From positions 772,001-836,000 of the forward strand of contig NC_007406.1 of NCBI RefSeq assembly GCF_000012725.1: DNA of 64,000 nucleotides, in the 5' to 3' direction. Under the pieces are notes generated by a model. The model searched no databases, was not told the DNA's origin, and worked only from the letters and a program-made list of their open reading frames with translations. Position 1 is the first letter of the stretch. The number at the start of each line of letters is the position of its first letter. Shown here one piece after another: positions 35,624 to 44,330 of this stretch. Both the position numbers and the translations under genes were made by a program. Origin of the DNA: Nitrobacter winogradskyi Nb-255 (GTDB lineage: Bacteria; Pseudomonadota; Alphaproteobacteria; Rhizobiales; Xanthobacteraceae).

Positions 35624-36250
35624 ATGCCGACCCTCTACACGATGCCTGGCACTTGCTCGCTCTCGCCGAACATCGCCGTCGCGTGGCTCGACGCTCCGGT
35701 CGAGATTCACAACATTCCTTATGGCGACCAGAAAAAGGAATACTACCTGGCCATCAATTCTCGGGGACAGGTGCCGGCGCTGCGCTTCGAAGACGGGGAC
35801 GTACTGACCGAGGCGGCGGCGATCCTCGCCTGGCTTGGCGCGACCCATGGTAAGGAAAGCCACGCTCCCGGTAGCCGGCTCGGCCGCAAAGAAGCCGAAG
35901 CGCTGGCCTACATGACGTCGGAAGTTCATGCGGCTTATGGCGGTCACTTTAACACCCAGAAGTTTGCCGAGAGCGCGGCGGCGCAGGAAGAGGTCAAGCG
36001 CAAGACCTATGAGAAACTCGCCGGTCACTATGAGCGGTTGAATGGCGTCCTGAGCGAGAATGGCGGCGAATGGTATCTCGGCCAGCGCTCTTTCGCCGAC
36101 ACTTTCCTTTATGTGCTGACGCGCTGGATCGAGAAGACGCCGCTTTCGATTGGCGATTATCCGGCGCTGAAAGCGTTCCGCGCGTGCATGGAAGCGGACG
36201 AGGGCGTGAAACAAGCCCTTGCGCGGCAAGCCATGGAGCCGATCGGATGA
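35624..36250 (+). CDS. Glutathione S-transferase family protein
   Basis: 208 residues. N-terminal thioredoxin-like GST domain with MPTLYTMPGTCSLSPNIAVAW (the catalytic Tyr/Ser/Cys region), NSRGQVPALRFEDGDVLTEAAAILAWL (cis-Pro and Glu-Ala glutathione-binding motif) and an all-helical C-terminal domain (YLGQRSFADTFLYVLTRW). Closest to bacterial beta-class GSTs. Preceded by AAGGAGAATCTCAG. Its stop overlaps the start of the DUF5996 gene, so both are expressed together; a detoxification role is inferred. Confidence 0.9.
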   Translation: MPTLYTMPGTCSLSPNIAVAWLDAPVEIHNIPYGDQKKEYYLAINSRGQVPALRFEDGDVLTEAAAILAWLGATHGKESHAPGSRLGRKEAEALAYMTSEVHAAYGGHFNTQKFAESAAAQEEVKRKTYEKLAGHYERLNGVLSENGGEWYLGQRSFADTFLYVLTRWIEKTPLSIGDYPALKAFRACMEADEGVKQALARQAMEPIG

Positions 36251-37215
36251 ACGAGGACGAGTCGGACTGGCCCGCTCTGCCCTATGGCGATTGGGCCGAA
36301 ACATGCTCCGCCCTCCATCTGTGGACTCAGATCGTCGGCAAGTATCGGCTCGCGCATACACCCTGGGTCAATCACTCCTGGCACGCCACGCTTTACGTGA
36401 CGCCGCGCGGTCTGACGACGGGAATGGTGCCCGACGGCAGGTCGGCCATCACCTTAACCTTGGACTTCCACGATCATGCGCTGATCGGCGAAACGGCCGA
36501 CGCGCGTGAGAGCTTTCCGCTGGAGGCAATGAGCGTAGCCGACTTTCTGCGCCGGACGAGCACGCTGGTCGAACGGCTTGGCGGGCGGATGGATATTCAT
36601 GGCGCTCCGAATGAGATCGCCGATGCGACACCCTTCGCGCAGGACACCGCGTCGCGGCCCTACGACCGCAAGGCGGTCGAGCGGTTTCATCGGGCGCTGG
36701 TGCAGATCGATCGCGTGTTCGCGCGCTTCCGCACCGGCTATCTTGGCAAGGTGTCGCCGGTGCATCTGTTCTGGGGCTCGTTCGATCTGGCTGTGACGCG
36801 TTTCTCGGGCCGCAAGGCCCCGCGTCATCCGGGCGGAATTCCGGCGCTTCCCGATCCGATCACGCAGGAAGCCTATAGTCACGAAGTATCCTCGGCCGGG
36901 TTTTGGCCCGGCGGCGGCGGGGTGGATGAGGCGATGTTCTACTCCTACGCCTATCCGGCGCCCGATGGCTTCGCCGACCGCCCCGTCGAGCCGGCGGCGG
37001 CCCGCTTCGACCGGAAGCTCGGAGAGTTCGTGCTGCCCTATGAGGCGGTGCGGGCCAGCGCCGATCCTGAAGGCGAACTCACGAGGTTCCTGCAATCGAC
37101 CTACGAAGCGGCGGCGGATCTGGCCGGGTGGGACCGGCAGGCGCTCGAATGCGACCTTGGCGTCCCACGGATCCCCACAGGTCATTCCAACCTTAGAGGG
37201 AGTCTAAACACATGA
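36247..37215 (+). CDS. DUF5996 family protein
   Basis: 322 residues, from ATG 36247 overlapping the GST stop codon. Starts with WPALPYGDWAETCSALHLWTQIVGKYRLAH, the standard opening of DUF5996; further conserved parts are WHATLYVTPRGLTTG, VSPVHLFWGSFDLAVTRFSGR, SAGFWPG and FYSYAYPAPDGF. Cytoplasmic, no membrane segment. The function of the family is unknown. Confidence 0.88.
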   Translation: MNEDESDWPALPYGDWAETCSALHLWTQIVGKYRLAHTPWVNHSWHATLYVTPRGLTTGMVPDGRSAITLTLDFHDHALIGETADARESFPLEAMSVADFLRRTSTLVERLGGRMDIHGAPNEIADATPFAQDTASRPYDRKAVERFHRALVQIDRVFARFRTGYLGKVSPVHLFWGSFDLAVTRFSGRKAPRHPGGIPALPDPITQEAYSHEVSSAGFWPGGGGVDEAMFYSYAYPAPDGFADRPVEPAAARFDRKLGEFVLPYEAVRASADPEGELTRFLQSTYEAAADLAGWDRQALECDLGVPRIPTGHSNLRGSLNT

Positions 37216-37309
37216 CATTGCATGGGAATTAACGCTCTCATAAGGATAGGCCCGCGGTAGCAAGCAGGAAGGCGCGCCGGCGTCTCCTTTAGGCCGGAGG
37301 CTCTTATTC

Positions 37310-37617
37310 GTGGCGTTCGATGTCCAGGATCTGTTTCGGAGGCATAGCCAGGAGCTGAAACGCTTTCTGCGCCGCCGGGGCGCTCTGCCGATACCGCCGC
37401 CGATCTGATGCAGGAGACCTTCCTGAAGCTCCTGACCGCGAAGCCTACCGCGCCGGTCGATAACGTGCAGGCTTATATTTTTCGTACCGCCAACAACCTG
37501 TCGATCGACCTCGCGCGCCGACAGCGGTTGATGCCGCTGGTCGATAACAGCGACGACGTTCTCAACCGCCTTTCCGCTTCTGACAGAATCAGAAACGGCT
37601 CTATGATTTTGATTTAA
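37310..37617 (+). pseudogene. fecI: FecI-type ECF sigma factor, frameshifted and truncated
   Basis: GTG 37310 (GGAGG nine bases upstream) starts VAFDVQDLFRRHSQELKRFLRRR, the usual FecI opening. A missing base near 37381 moves the frame, and the continuation ADLMQETFLKLL ... AYIFRTANNLSIDLARRQR is read in the next frame. After about 90 residues of region 2, sigma region 4 is absent: the frame enters a family A repeat at 37573. Without region 4 the protein cannot recognise a -35 element, so this is a true loss even if the frameshift were an assembly error. Confidence 0.88.
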
Positions 37618-37663
37618 CGCGTTTTCTTCACGCGAACCGGTGTCCACTTCGCTTGAAAACGCT
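37573..37663 (+). mobile_element. Family A repeat replacing the 3' part of fecI
   Basis: Blocks CGCTTCTGACAGAATCAG, GATTTAACGCGTTTTCTTCA and right end CCACTTCGCTTGAAAACGCT. The fecI frame runs into it and stops at 37615. About 60 bp separate it from the fecR ribosome site, so most of sigma region 4 was deleted when or after the element arrived. Confidence 0.85.
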
Positions 37664-37721
37664 CTAGGATTTGGCCGGCTCCGGATCGTATCCATGGCCG
37701 TCCGCGAGAGGAGTCTGCCTG

Positions 37722-38686
37722 ATGGTGGCCGATCCCGATTGGAGCGACGACGAGGATTTCGGCGGCACAACCTCGACAAGATATCGCGGGAAGCCGTGGC
37801 GTGGTTCGCAATCATGCACGCCGATCAGGTCGCGAAATCCGATCAGCTTGCCTTTCGCGCCTGGCTTCGACGGGACGAGCGTCATCGCGTGGCCTATGCG
37901 GATATCGAACGTCTTTGGTCGGGAGCTTCCGAACTTCCGGTCGTCAAATCGCGTCGCCGCGAGAAGCGGATCGCCGTCACGCGGCGAACGTTCGGCGCGG
38001 GCATGCTCGCCGCCATGGCCGGCGGCGGCGGCTGGGTGGCGTATCAGCAGCATCCGTTCGCGGACTACCGCACCAGTGCCGGCGAGCGCAGGACGGTCAG
38101 GCTCGCCGACGATTCAAGCGTGGACATGGCTGGCGCGACGGCGTTGTCCGTCGATTTCAGTTCCAAACTGCGTCTTGTCACGCTGCATCGGGGAGAGGCT
38201 TATTTCTCGGTTGCGCCGGATACGTCTCGCCCGTTCGTGGTCGAGGCGGCGGCGGGCCGCACGATGGCCGCCGGAACCGCGTTCAACGTCGACTATGTTT
38301 CCGATGACGACGTGCGCGTCACCGTTGCCCAGCATGCTGTCGATATCCGCGTCGCCGCGGAGGGGGCGCGGCTGGATGCCGGATCGCAACTGACCTACGG
38401 CCGCGAAAGCATCGGCCCGCCTCAGGCGATCGATCCGGCTTCGGAGCTTGGCTGGCGCGACGGCCGCCTGATTTTCATCTCGCAGCCGTTCGGGCGGGTC
38501 GTCGCGTCGCTCAATCGCTGGCGGCAGGGCAGGCTGATGGTGATGGAATCGGCGTTGGCGGTCCGCCCGGTCACCCTGATCGTCGATCTTCAGAAATCGG
38601 GGAATATTCTCGCCACTCTCGAAGACACGCTCCCGATCCGGGTCGTCAACGTCACCCCCTATTTGACGCTGTTGTTCGCGGCATGA
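37722..38686 (+). pseudogene. fecR: FecR-type anti-sigma/transmembrane regulator with N-terminal frameshift
   Basis: ATG 37722 has AGAGGAG eight bases upstream and gives MVADPDWSDDEDFGGTT, a normal FecR start. Near 37770 one base is missing (ACCTCGAC where ACCCTCGAC is expected), and the rest (LDKISREAVAWFAIMHADQ ... AFRAWLRRDERHRVAYADIERLW) continues in another frame to 38686. The body is otherwise intact: membrane helix GAGMLAAMAGGGGWVAY, FecR domain YRTSAGERRTVRLADDSSVDM ... HRGEAYFSVAPD, and the C-terminal secretin-like tail. It would have relayed signals from the receptor to FecI. If a start inside the second frame were used, a shortened protein is possible. Confidence 0.78.
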
Positions 38687-38793
38687 GCAGATTTTTTCTC
38701 CGGTCCATCTGATACCGGCGGGATCGCTTCGTCTGAACGAGTGAGGAGCGCGGAATTAAGGCCGACGCTCATTTGTTCAGGGGAGCGGGGGCG

Positions 38794-41231
38794 ATGGCGG
38801 GGCGGAGTGTTTCAGGAGTTGCGGCGATCAGGATGGCAAGGTTGCTGGCGTCGATATCGTTCGCCGCCTTGTTGTTGCCGTCTCAAGCCGCATTCGCGCA
38901 AACCGCGCCGTCATCAGCGCCATCGGCGGGCGCGCTTCAACAGTCGATCACCTTCGCCATTCCGCCGCAGTCCTTGTCGAGCGGCATCGTGGCGTTCTCG
39001 CGCGCGGCCGGAATCGATCTCGTTTTTGACGGCGCGGTGCCGCGCGGCGCGCGCACGTCAGGCGTCTCTGGAACGTTCACGGTGCGCGACGGCGTCAACC
39101 GGTTGCTTGCGGGCACCGGTCTGTCGGCGCGATTCACCAATGCGCGCACGGTGCAGATCGTCAACCCTTCCGCGGCGGGCGGCGTCAGCGGCGCGGCTCC
39201 GTCAGGCGCGATCTCGCTCGACACCATCGACGTGCAGGGCGAGACCGCGTGGGGGCCGGCGAACGGTTTCGTCGCCAGCCGCAGCGCCACCGCCACCAAG
39301 ACCGATACGCCGATCATCGAGGTGCCGCAGTCGATTTCGGTGGTGACGCGAGATCAGATCGAGATACGGAGAAACCAGACCCTGAACGAGACGCTGCAAT
39401 ACACGCCGGGTGTTTTTGCCGAGTCGAGCGGCATGCAGCACAGTGGGCCGACGTTTCAGATACGAGGTTTCAGCGCCGTTCCCGCGGACGGGCCGATATT
39501 CCTGAACGGGTTGCGCACGATCAATAACGGCGATATCGAGCCTTTCGGATTGGAGCGTATCGAAGTAATGCGCGGCCCGGCATCGGTTCTCTACGGGCAG
39601 AACCAGCCCAGCGGCGTGATCGCTCTCGTCACCAAGCGCCCGACGGAAGGACCCGTTCATGAAGTCCAGTTGCGGGGCGGCAGTTTCGGCCAGAAGAGTG
39701 GCGCTTTCGACTTCGGCGGTCCGGTGACTGAGGACAGAACGCTGCTCTATCGCTTCACCGGCCTGTTGCGGGAAGGCGGTAACGGCATTGATTTCTCAAA
39801 CGATCAACGCGCGTTCGTTTCAGGCGCGGTGACGTGGCGCCCCACGGACGCGACAGAACTCACGGCGTTCAGCCTCTTTCAGAAAGACAAAGGCAGATGG
39901 AATTACGGCCTCCCGGCGCAGGGAACGGCGCTGCCGAATCCGAACGGGCGAATCCCGGTTACGCGCTTCATCGGTGAGCCTGACCTTGACTACAATGTAA
40001 CGGAACGGGCCGTCGTCGGATACAACCTTCAACATCGCGCCACCGAGAGCCTCACCTTCAGGCAGAATCTTCAGTACGCGCGGGAAAACTGGGACTATCG
40101 CAACGCCACGCCGATCGGTCTTCAAGCCGACCTTCGTACGCTCGACCGTAGCTACGAAACCCTGCGTGCGAGTTGGGACACTTTTGCGATTGACAACCAG
40201 GCTGAACTGAAGACTACGACCGGCGTCCTGCACCACACCGTGCTGTTCGGTGTGGACTATCGATGGCGACGATACAATTCTCTTGGCTTATGGGGAGGAG
40301 TTGCTTCTCCGATCGATGTTTTTGCGCCTGTCTATGGCCAACCCGTTCTCATTTCGGCTGACAATTATGGATCTCGTCAAACTCAAAATTTCCCCGGCAT
40401 CTACCTTCAGGATCAGATCAAGCTCGACCGCTGGATCCTGACTTTCGGCGGACGCCACGATTGGGCGGAATCCAAGACCGTCAATGCCTTTAGTGCTGCA
40501 GTCACCAATCAGAACGATCGGGCCTTCACTAGGCGGGCCGGGCTTGGCTACGAATTCGATAGCGGAGTGGTCCCTTACGTCAGCTATTCCGAGTCCTTCA
40601 TGCCCGTTTCTGGAACGACGTTTGACCAGGTGCCGTTCAGGCCGAAACCGGAACGCAGTACGAGGCAGGCGTCAAATACCAGCCGCATGATATGAACCTG
40701 CGGATTACGGCCGCCATTTATGATCTGAGGCGCAAGAACGTTACGACACGGGATCCGGCGCACCCGTTCTTCAGCATCCAGACCGGCGAGGTCACCGCGC
40801 GGGGTTTCGAATTCGAGGCCGTGACCAGCCTGACCAGTGGCCTGAGCCTTACGGGCGCTTACGCCTATAATGACGCCAGGGTGACCGAGAGCAATGACGC
40901 CAATCTGGGTATGCGCCCGATCCGAACTCCGCAACATCTTGCATCGGTCTGGGCCAATTACACCATCCACGACGGCGCGCTGAACGGTCTTACCCTTGGC
41001 GGAGGCGTGCGGTATGTGGGGGCGAGCGCAGGCGATTTCATGAATACGTTCTATGCGCCCGCCTATACGGTGGTGGATGCGATGGCCCGTTACGACATCG
41101 ACAGCTGGCGCTTTTCCCTCAACGTCACCAACCTGTTCGATACGCAGTATGTCGCGGGGTGCGGGTATATCGGCCAGTGTAACGTCGGACGCGTGCGCAC
41201 CGTGCTCGGCAGGGTGAGCTATCGCTGGTAG
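38794..41231 (+). pseudogene. TonB-dependent siderophore receptor with STN signalling domain, frameshifted
   Basis: Start ATG 38794 follows AGGGGAGCGGGGG. Order: signal peptide (FAALLLPSQAAFAQ), STN domain (FAIPPQSLSSGIVAFSRAAGID ... VNRLLAGTGLSARFTNARTV) used in FecR-dependent signalling, plug (TPIIEVPQSISVVTRDQIE ... RGPASVLYGQNQPSGV) and barrel. Near 40641-40646 one base is missing (CCGAAACC for CCGGAAACC): the first frame runs out at 40695, and TGTQYEAGVKYQPHD plus the last 180 residues continue in another frame to the aromatic end RVSYRW at 41231. FpvA/FoxA-like receptor for a ferric siderophore; nonfunctional as sequenced. Confidence 0.85.
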
Positions 41232-41545
41232 CGGACAGTGTTTGCGGCGGCGACGCCGGCTCGCCGCAGCAACCGAAGTATGTTTGTAGGCGGCGATAGA
41301 TTCCCGGAGCAGGTCGGCTTCGCTGAGTATGAATTCCGCGATTCGATGGCGACGCGCGAGGTCTGCTCCCGAAAATGACCTGCTCCTGAAAGAGCGGCAC
41401 GCCGAAGCGTATTGTCCAACACATCGCGCGGATGGCGATCGTGCGGCCTTGGCCCAGGACGACATGGTGCATCCCTGTCTGCGCCGTGAGGACTGGAGCC
41501 GGTCCTGTCTCCAGACGCGCTGAGCGTTACGGGCGCTGAAGCTTC

Positions 41546-41624
41546 TAGAGCGGGATGAAGAAAAGTGTGTAGCGGTTTTCCGCCCGCATCTCGCGTCTCA
41601 AAATATTGGAAGCGATCACGATGA
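41546..41624 (+). repeat. Dispersed repeat family B
   Basis: Starts TAGAGCGGGATGAAG, then GTGTAGCGGTTTTCCGCCCG, CATCTCGCGTCTCAAAATATT and GCGATCACG. Same blocks, in reverse orientation, occur at 10995-11117. Its first 12 bases equal the right end of the IS630 element. Confidence 0.75.
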
Positions 41625-41719
41625 AGACGGCGACGGTGTCCTGGCCGTGAATGGCCTGGGGGAACCGCAAGACTCGTCTCGTTGAGAAACCGGCTACGCG
41701 CTCATCTCAATCGGTCTTG

Positions 41720-41751
41720 TGGTGCGCCTATCCGGCGACGAATCGAACCAG
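41720..41751. other. Candidate left attachment site (tRNA-Leu 3'-end-like sequence)
   Basis: TGGTGCGCCTATCCGG followed, after five extra bases, by AATCGAACCAG. The tRNA-Leu gene on the right boundary reads TGGTGCCCCTGGCCGG then AATCGAACCAG on the same strand. The orientation is the one expected for a duplication of the tRNA 3' end, but the match is imperfect, so it may be coincidental or decayed. Confidence 0.35.
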
Positions 41752-41782
41752 ATATTCGCTGAATTAGCCCAATGGGAGCAAG

Positions 41783-41809
41783 TCCTTAAGGATACGTCGC
41801 TCGCGCGAC
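41783..41809. promoter_or_regulatory. Candidate transfer origin (oriT) upstream of mobC
   Basis: A 10-bp palindrome TCCTTAAGGA (41783-41792) followed by a hairpin GTCGC-TCGC-GCGAC (41796-41809), 32 bp before the MobC-like gene. Paired palindromes directly upstream of mobC/mobA are typical of oriT regions; no nick site can be proven here. Confidence 0.35.
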
Positions 41810-41840
41810 CTGCGCCGCCATCGCTGTAGGGATTGTCGCT

Positions 41841-42290
41841 ATGCCCCTCAGCGCCGATTTCGACCGGGTGGCCATCCTGGCCGCCGAAGGCGGTCGTCAG
41901 AATGCCGTACGGTCGCCGCCCAAAAAGCGCCTTCCACCGTTCAGCATCCGCCTGAGCCCGGAGGAACGCGCCCGCCTGGCTGTTGAGGCTGCGGGCGCTC
42001 CGCTGGGCGCGTACATCAAGGCCAGGGTGCTGGGCACGGTGCCGGTGGAGCGCAAGCGCCGGAAAGTCCTCACCATAAAGGACAGGGAGGCGCTTGCGCA
42101 GGCTCTGGCGCTGTTGGGCCGTTCTCATCTGTCCAGCAATCTCAATCAGCTCGCCTACGCCGCGAACATCGGCTCGCTGCTGGTGACGCCGGAAACCGAA
42201 GCCGATCTGCGGGCCGCGCTCGCCGATGTCCGGGAATTGCGCCGCCTGCTGCTGACCGCCCTGGGATTCAGGCCGGAGGGGCGGTCATGA
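41841..42290 (+). CDS. MobC-like relaxosome accessory protein
   Basis: 149 residues. The central part (FSIRLSPEERARLAVEAAGAPLGAYIKARVLG) is a ribbon-helix-helix-type DNA-binding segment, and HLSSNLNQLAYAANIGSLLV is the conserved MobC stretch (NLNQLA). It binds at oriT and helps the relaxase. The stop overlaps the relaxase start (ATGA, 42287). First gene of a five-gene mobilization operon. Confidence 0.85.
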   Translation: MPLSADFDRVAILAAEGGRQNAVRSPPKKRLPPFSIRLSPEERARLAVEAAGAPLGAYIKARVLGTVPVERKRRKVLTIKDREALAQALALLGRSHLSSNLNQLAYAANIGSLLVTPETEADLRAALADVRELRRLLLTALGFRPEGRS

Positions 42291-43561
42291 TCCTGAAAGC
42301 CTCGCAGCGCGGCAGCGGCCAGAACCTCGCCGCCCATCTGATGCGCACCGATGATAACGAGCATGTGCTCGTCCATGATCTGCGCGGCTTTGCCTCGGAC
42401 GATCTGCATGGTGCGTTCAAGGAAGCGGAAGCCGTCAGCCATGGCACGAAATGCCGCCAGTATCTGTTCTCGCTCAGCCTGAATCCGCCGGAAGCGGAAA
42501 ACGTCCCCATCACCGTCTTCGAGGACGCCATCGAGCGGATCGAAGGAAAGCTCAAGCTTGAAGGCCAGCCGCGCGCCATCGTCTTCCATGAGAAGGAAGG
42601 CAGGCGTCACGCCCATTGCGTGTGGTCGCGCATCGACGCCGAAACGATGACGGCGCGCCAGATGTCGTTCTTCAAGCAAAAGCTGATGGGCGTCTCGCGA
42701 GACCTCTATCTGGAAAACGGATGGAAAATGCCGCGTGGGCTGGAAAACGCGGCGGAACGCAATCCCACGAACTTCAGCCTTGCAGAATGGCAGCAGGCCA
42801 AACGGCAGGATATCGATCCGCGCTGGCTCAAGACGACGCTGCAACATTGCTGGGCGCGCTCCGATAACGAACGGTCATTCGTGCGCAGCCTCGAAGAGCA
42901 TGGCTTCTTTCTCGCGCGCGGCGACCGGCGGAGCTTCGTCGTCCTCGACCATAATGGCGAGGTCTGGTCGCTGGCACGCTGCCTCGACCTGAAGAGCAAA
43001 GAGGTTGCGGCACGCCTCGGCGATGCCGCCGCCTTGCCGAGCGTCGAGGTCGCAAAGGCATCGGTCGGCGCGCGCATGACCCCCGCCCTCCGCCGCCACG
43101 TCGAAGAATCCAGGGCGCGGTTTCAGAAGCGATCCGCCACGCTCGGCCAGCGCAGGATGGAGATGACGCACCGCCAGCGGGCCGAGCGCGCGCAGCTCAA
43201 GGCAACGCAGGAAACCGAATGGCAACGGGAAACCCGTGCGCGAGCGGAGCGCCTTCCCAAAGGGCTGCGCGGCCTCTGGCATCGGATAACGGGAAAATAC
43301 CAGCAAGTCCGGTCTGAGAATGAGCGGGAGGCGCAACGCACGCAGGAGCGACATACGGGTGAGCGTCAGACCCTGATCGACCGCCAGCGCGATGAGCGCT
43401 CTCTATTGCAAAAACAGTTCAGGGAATTGCGGTCACAGCAGGCCGCGCTTCTTCTCGAATTACGCAAAGACATCGGGCGCTACCTGCGCATGGCGCGCGC
43501 CCGTGCGGACAGTGCCGCGCTTTCCAGACGCAGAGGCTCCAGCCTCAGACTCCAACGGTAA
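42287..43561 (+). CDS. MOB-family relaxase (MobA/VirD2-like)
   Basis: 424 residues. N-terminal relaxase domain with the metal-binding His triad in VFHEKEGRRHAHCVWSR (residues about 100-115) and a candidate nicking Tyr near QYLFSLSLNP. NFSLAEWQQAKR is the conserved linker region of rhizobial relaxases. Residues 265-420 are a long, very charged Arg/Glu/Gln coiled-coil tail (MTHRQRAERAQLKATQETEW). Cuts one strand at oriT and pilots it to a recipient. 15 bp before the next gene. Confidence 0.88.
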   Translation: MILKASQRGSGQNLAAHLMRTDDNEHVLVHDLRGFASDDLHGAFKEAEAVSHGTKCRQYLFSLSLNPPEAENVPITVFEDAIERIEGKLKLEGQPRAIVFHEKEGRRHAHCVWSRIDAETMTARQMSFFKQKLMGVSRDLYLENGWKMPRGLENAAERNPTNFSLAEWQQAKRQDIDPRWLKTTLQHCWARSDNERSFVRSLEEHGFFLARGDRRSFVVLDHNGEVWSLARCLDLKSKEVAARLGDAAALPSVEVAKASVGARMTPALRRHVEESRARFQKRSATLGQRRMEMTHRQRAERAQLKATQETEWQRETRARAERLPKGLRGLWHRITGKYQQVRSENEREAQRTQERHTGERQTLIDRQRDERSLLQKQFRELRSQQAALLLELRKDIGRYLRMARARADSAALSRRRGSSLRLQR

Positions 43562-43575
43562 AAAGGAGATCGCCC

Positions 43576-44109
43576 ATGTCTTCGAAGAACAACGACGAGA
43601 TGACCGGAATCGTCATGGTGTTCGCGCTGATCGGCGGGATGGTTTATGCCGCCATCCTGGCTGTCGGCTTTCTCATCATCCTCGGCGTTGCCGTTGTGAC
43701 TATCGGCTTCACGATCCTGTCGCTGATCGCCTGGAACCGCCCGGTTCGGGCTTTCGGCCAGGTTATTACACCTGAGGAAGCACGGCGCTTCATCAAACAG
43801 GGCCTGCACGGACTCTGGATGTTTCCGTTCGCGCTTGCGCTGCTGGAGTGTTTTACGAGTCTGCGGGTGAACTGGGATTATCTGTGGGTGTACCTCTTCA
43901 TCGGTTATGCGATGGGATCGCTCGGCGTGGAATGTATCCCCACGCATGACGAAAACGGCCAGCCCCTGATCGAGATACTGCCGCCGGACTACCAGCCGCC
44001 CCGGCAGGAAGTGCTGCTTCCTCCTGCACGGGAGCCCCGGCCCGCGCCGGAACCGGAGCCAGAGCCATTCCGGTTTGCGAGCTGGGATGATGAGGAGCGC
44101 GCATCATGA
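43576..44109 (+). CDS. Membrane protein of the mobilization operon
   Basis: 177 residues, SD AAAAGGAG eight bases before ATG. Four hydrophobic segments (near 11-32, 33-52, 80-96, 105-122) and a Pro/Glu-rich cytoplasmic tail (PREPRPAPEPEPEP region). It lies between the relaxase and a small protein and overlaps the next gene by four bases. No family recognised. Since the coupling ATPase of this operon lacks its usual membrane domain, this protein may supply it; that is inference. Confidence 0.7.
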   Translation: MSSKNNDEMTGIVMVFALIGGMVYAAILAVGFLIILGVAVVTIGFTILSLIAWNRPVRAFGQVITPEEARRFIKQGLHGLWMFPFALALLECFTSLRVNWDYLWVYLFIGYAMGSLGVECIPTHDENGQPLIEILPPDYQPPRQEVLLPPAREPRPAPEPEPEPFRFASWDDEERAS

Positions 44110-44330
44110 ACAGGCTGGTGCAGGTCTATCAGTTCGTCTGGATGCTTGAATCCCATCATCAACAGCGCCTTGCGTGGGAAGACGCCGCGCAGGCGCGCAT
44201 CGCCCGCGCACGAGCGGAAGCGCAGGCCGAGGCCCAGCTTCGCGCCATGCTGGACGCAAACCCCAGCGGCCAGCTCGGCCATTCCAGATTGAACGACGAA
44301 AGGGCGCTGCGTGAGGCGGGACTGCTATGA
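44106..44330 (+). CDS. Small helical protein of the mobilization operon
   Basis: 74 residues, overlapping the genes on both sides by four bases (ATGA at both ends), so clearly part of the operon. An aromatic amphipathic N-terminus (LVQVYQFVWMLESHHQQRLAWE) is followed by an Ala/Arg/Glu helix (AAQARIARARAEAQAEAQLR), probably a coiled coil. No known family; it may bridge membrane protein and ATPase. Confidence 0.65.
   Translation: MNRLVQVYQFVWMLESHHQQRLAWEDAAQARIARARAEAQAEAQLRAMLDANPSGQLGHSRLNDERALREAGLL

Larger units (their letters stand above)
41232..41840. other. Junction region between chromosomal locus and mobilizable element
   Basis: About 600 bp without a supported gene. Holds a family B repeat (41546-41624), a tRNA-Leu-like segment (41720-41751) and palindromes before the mobilization genes. 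Confidence 0.6.

Noticed and set aside
38794-40695. Receptor taken as a complete shorter protein ending at 40695
   Set aside because: The barrel C-terminus, including the aromatic last residue, is encoded in the next frame to 41231.
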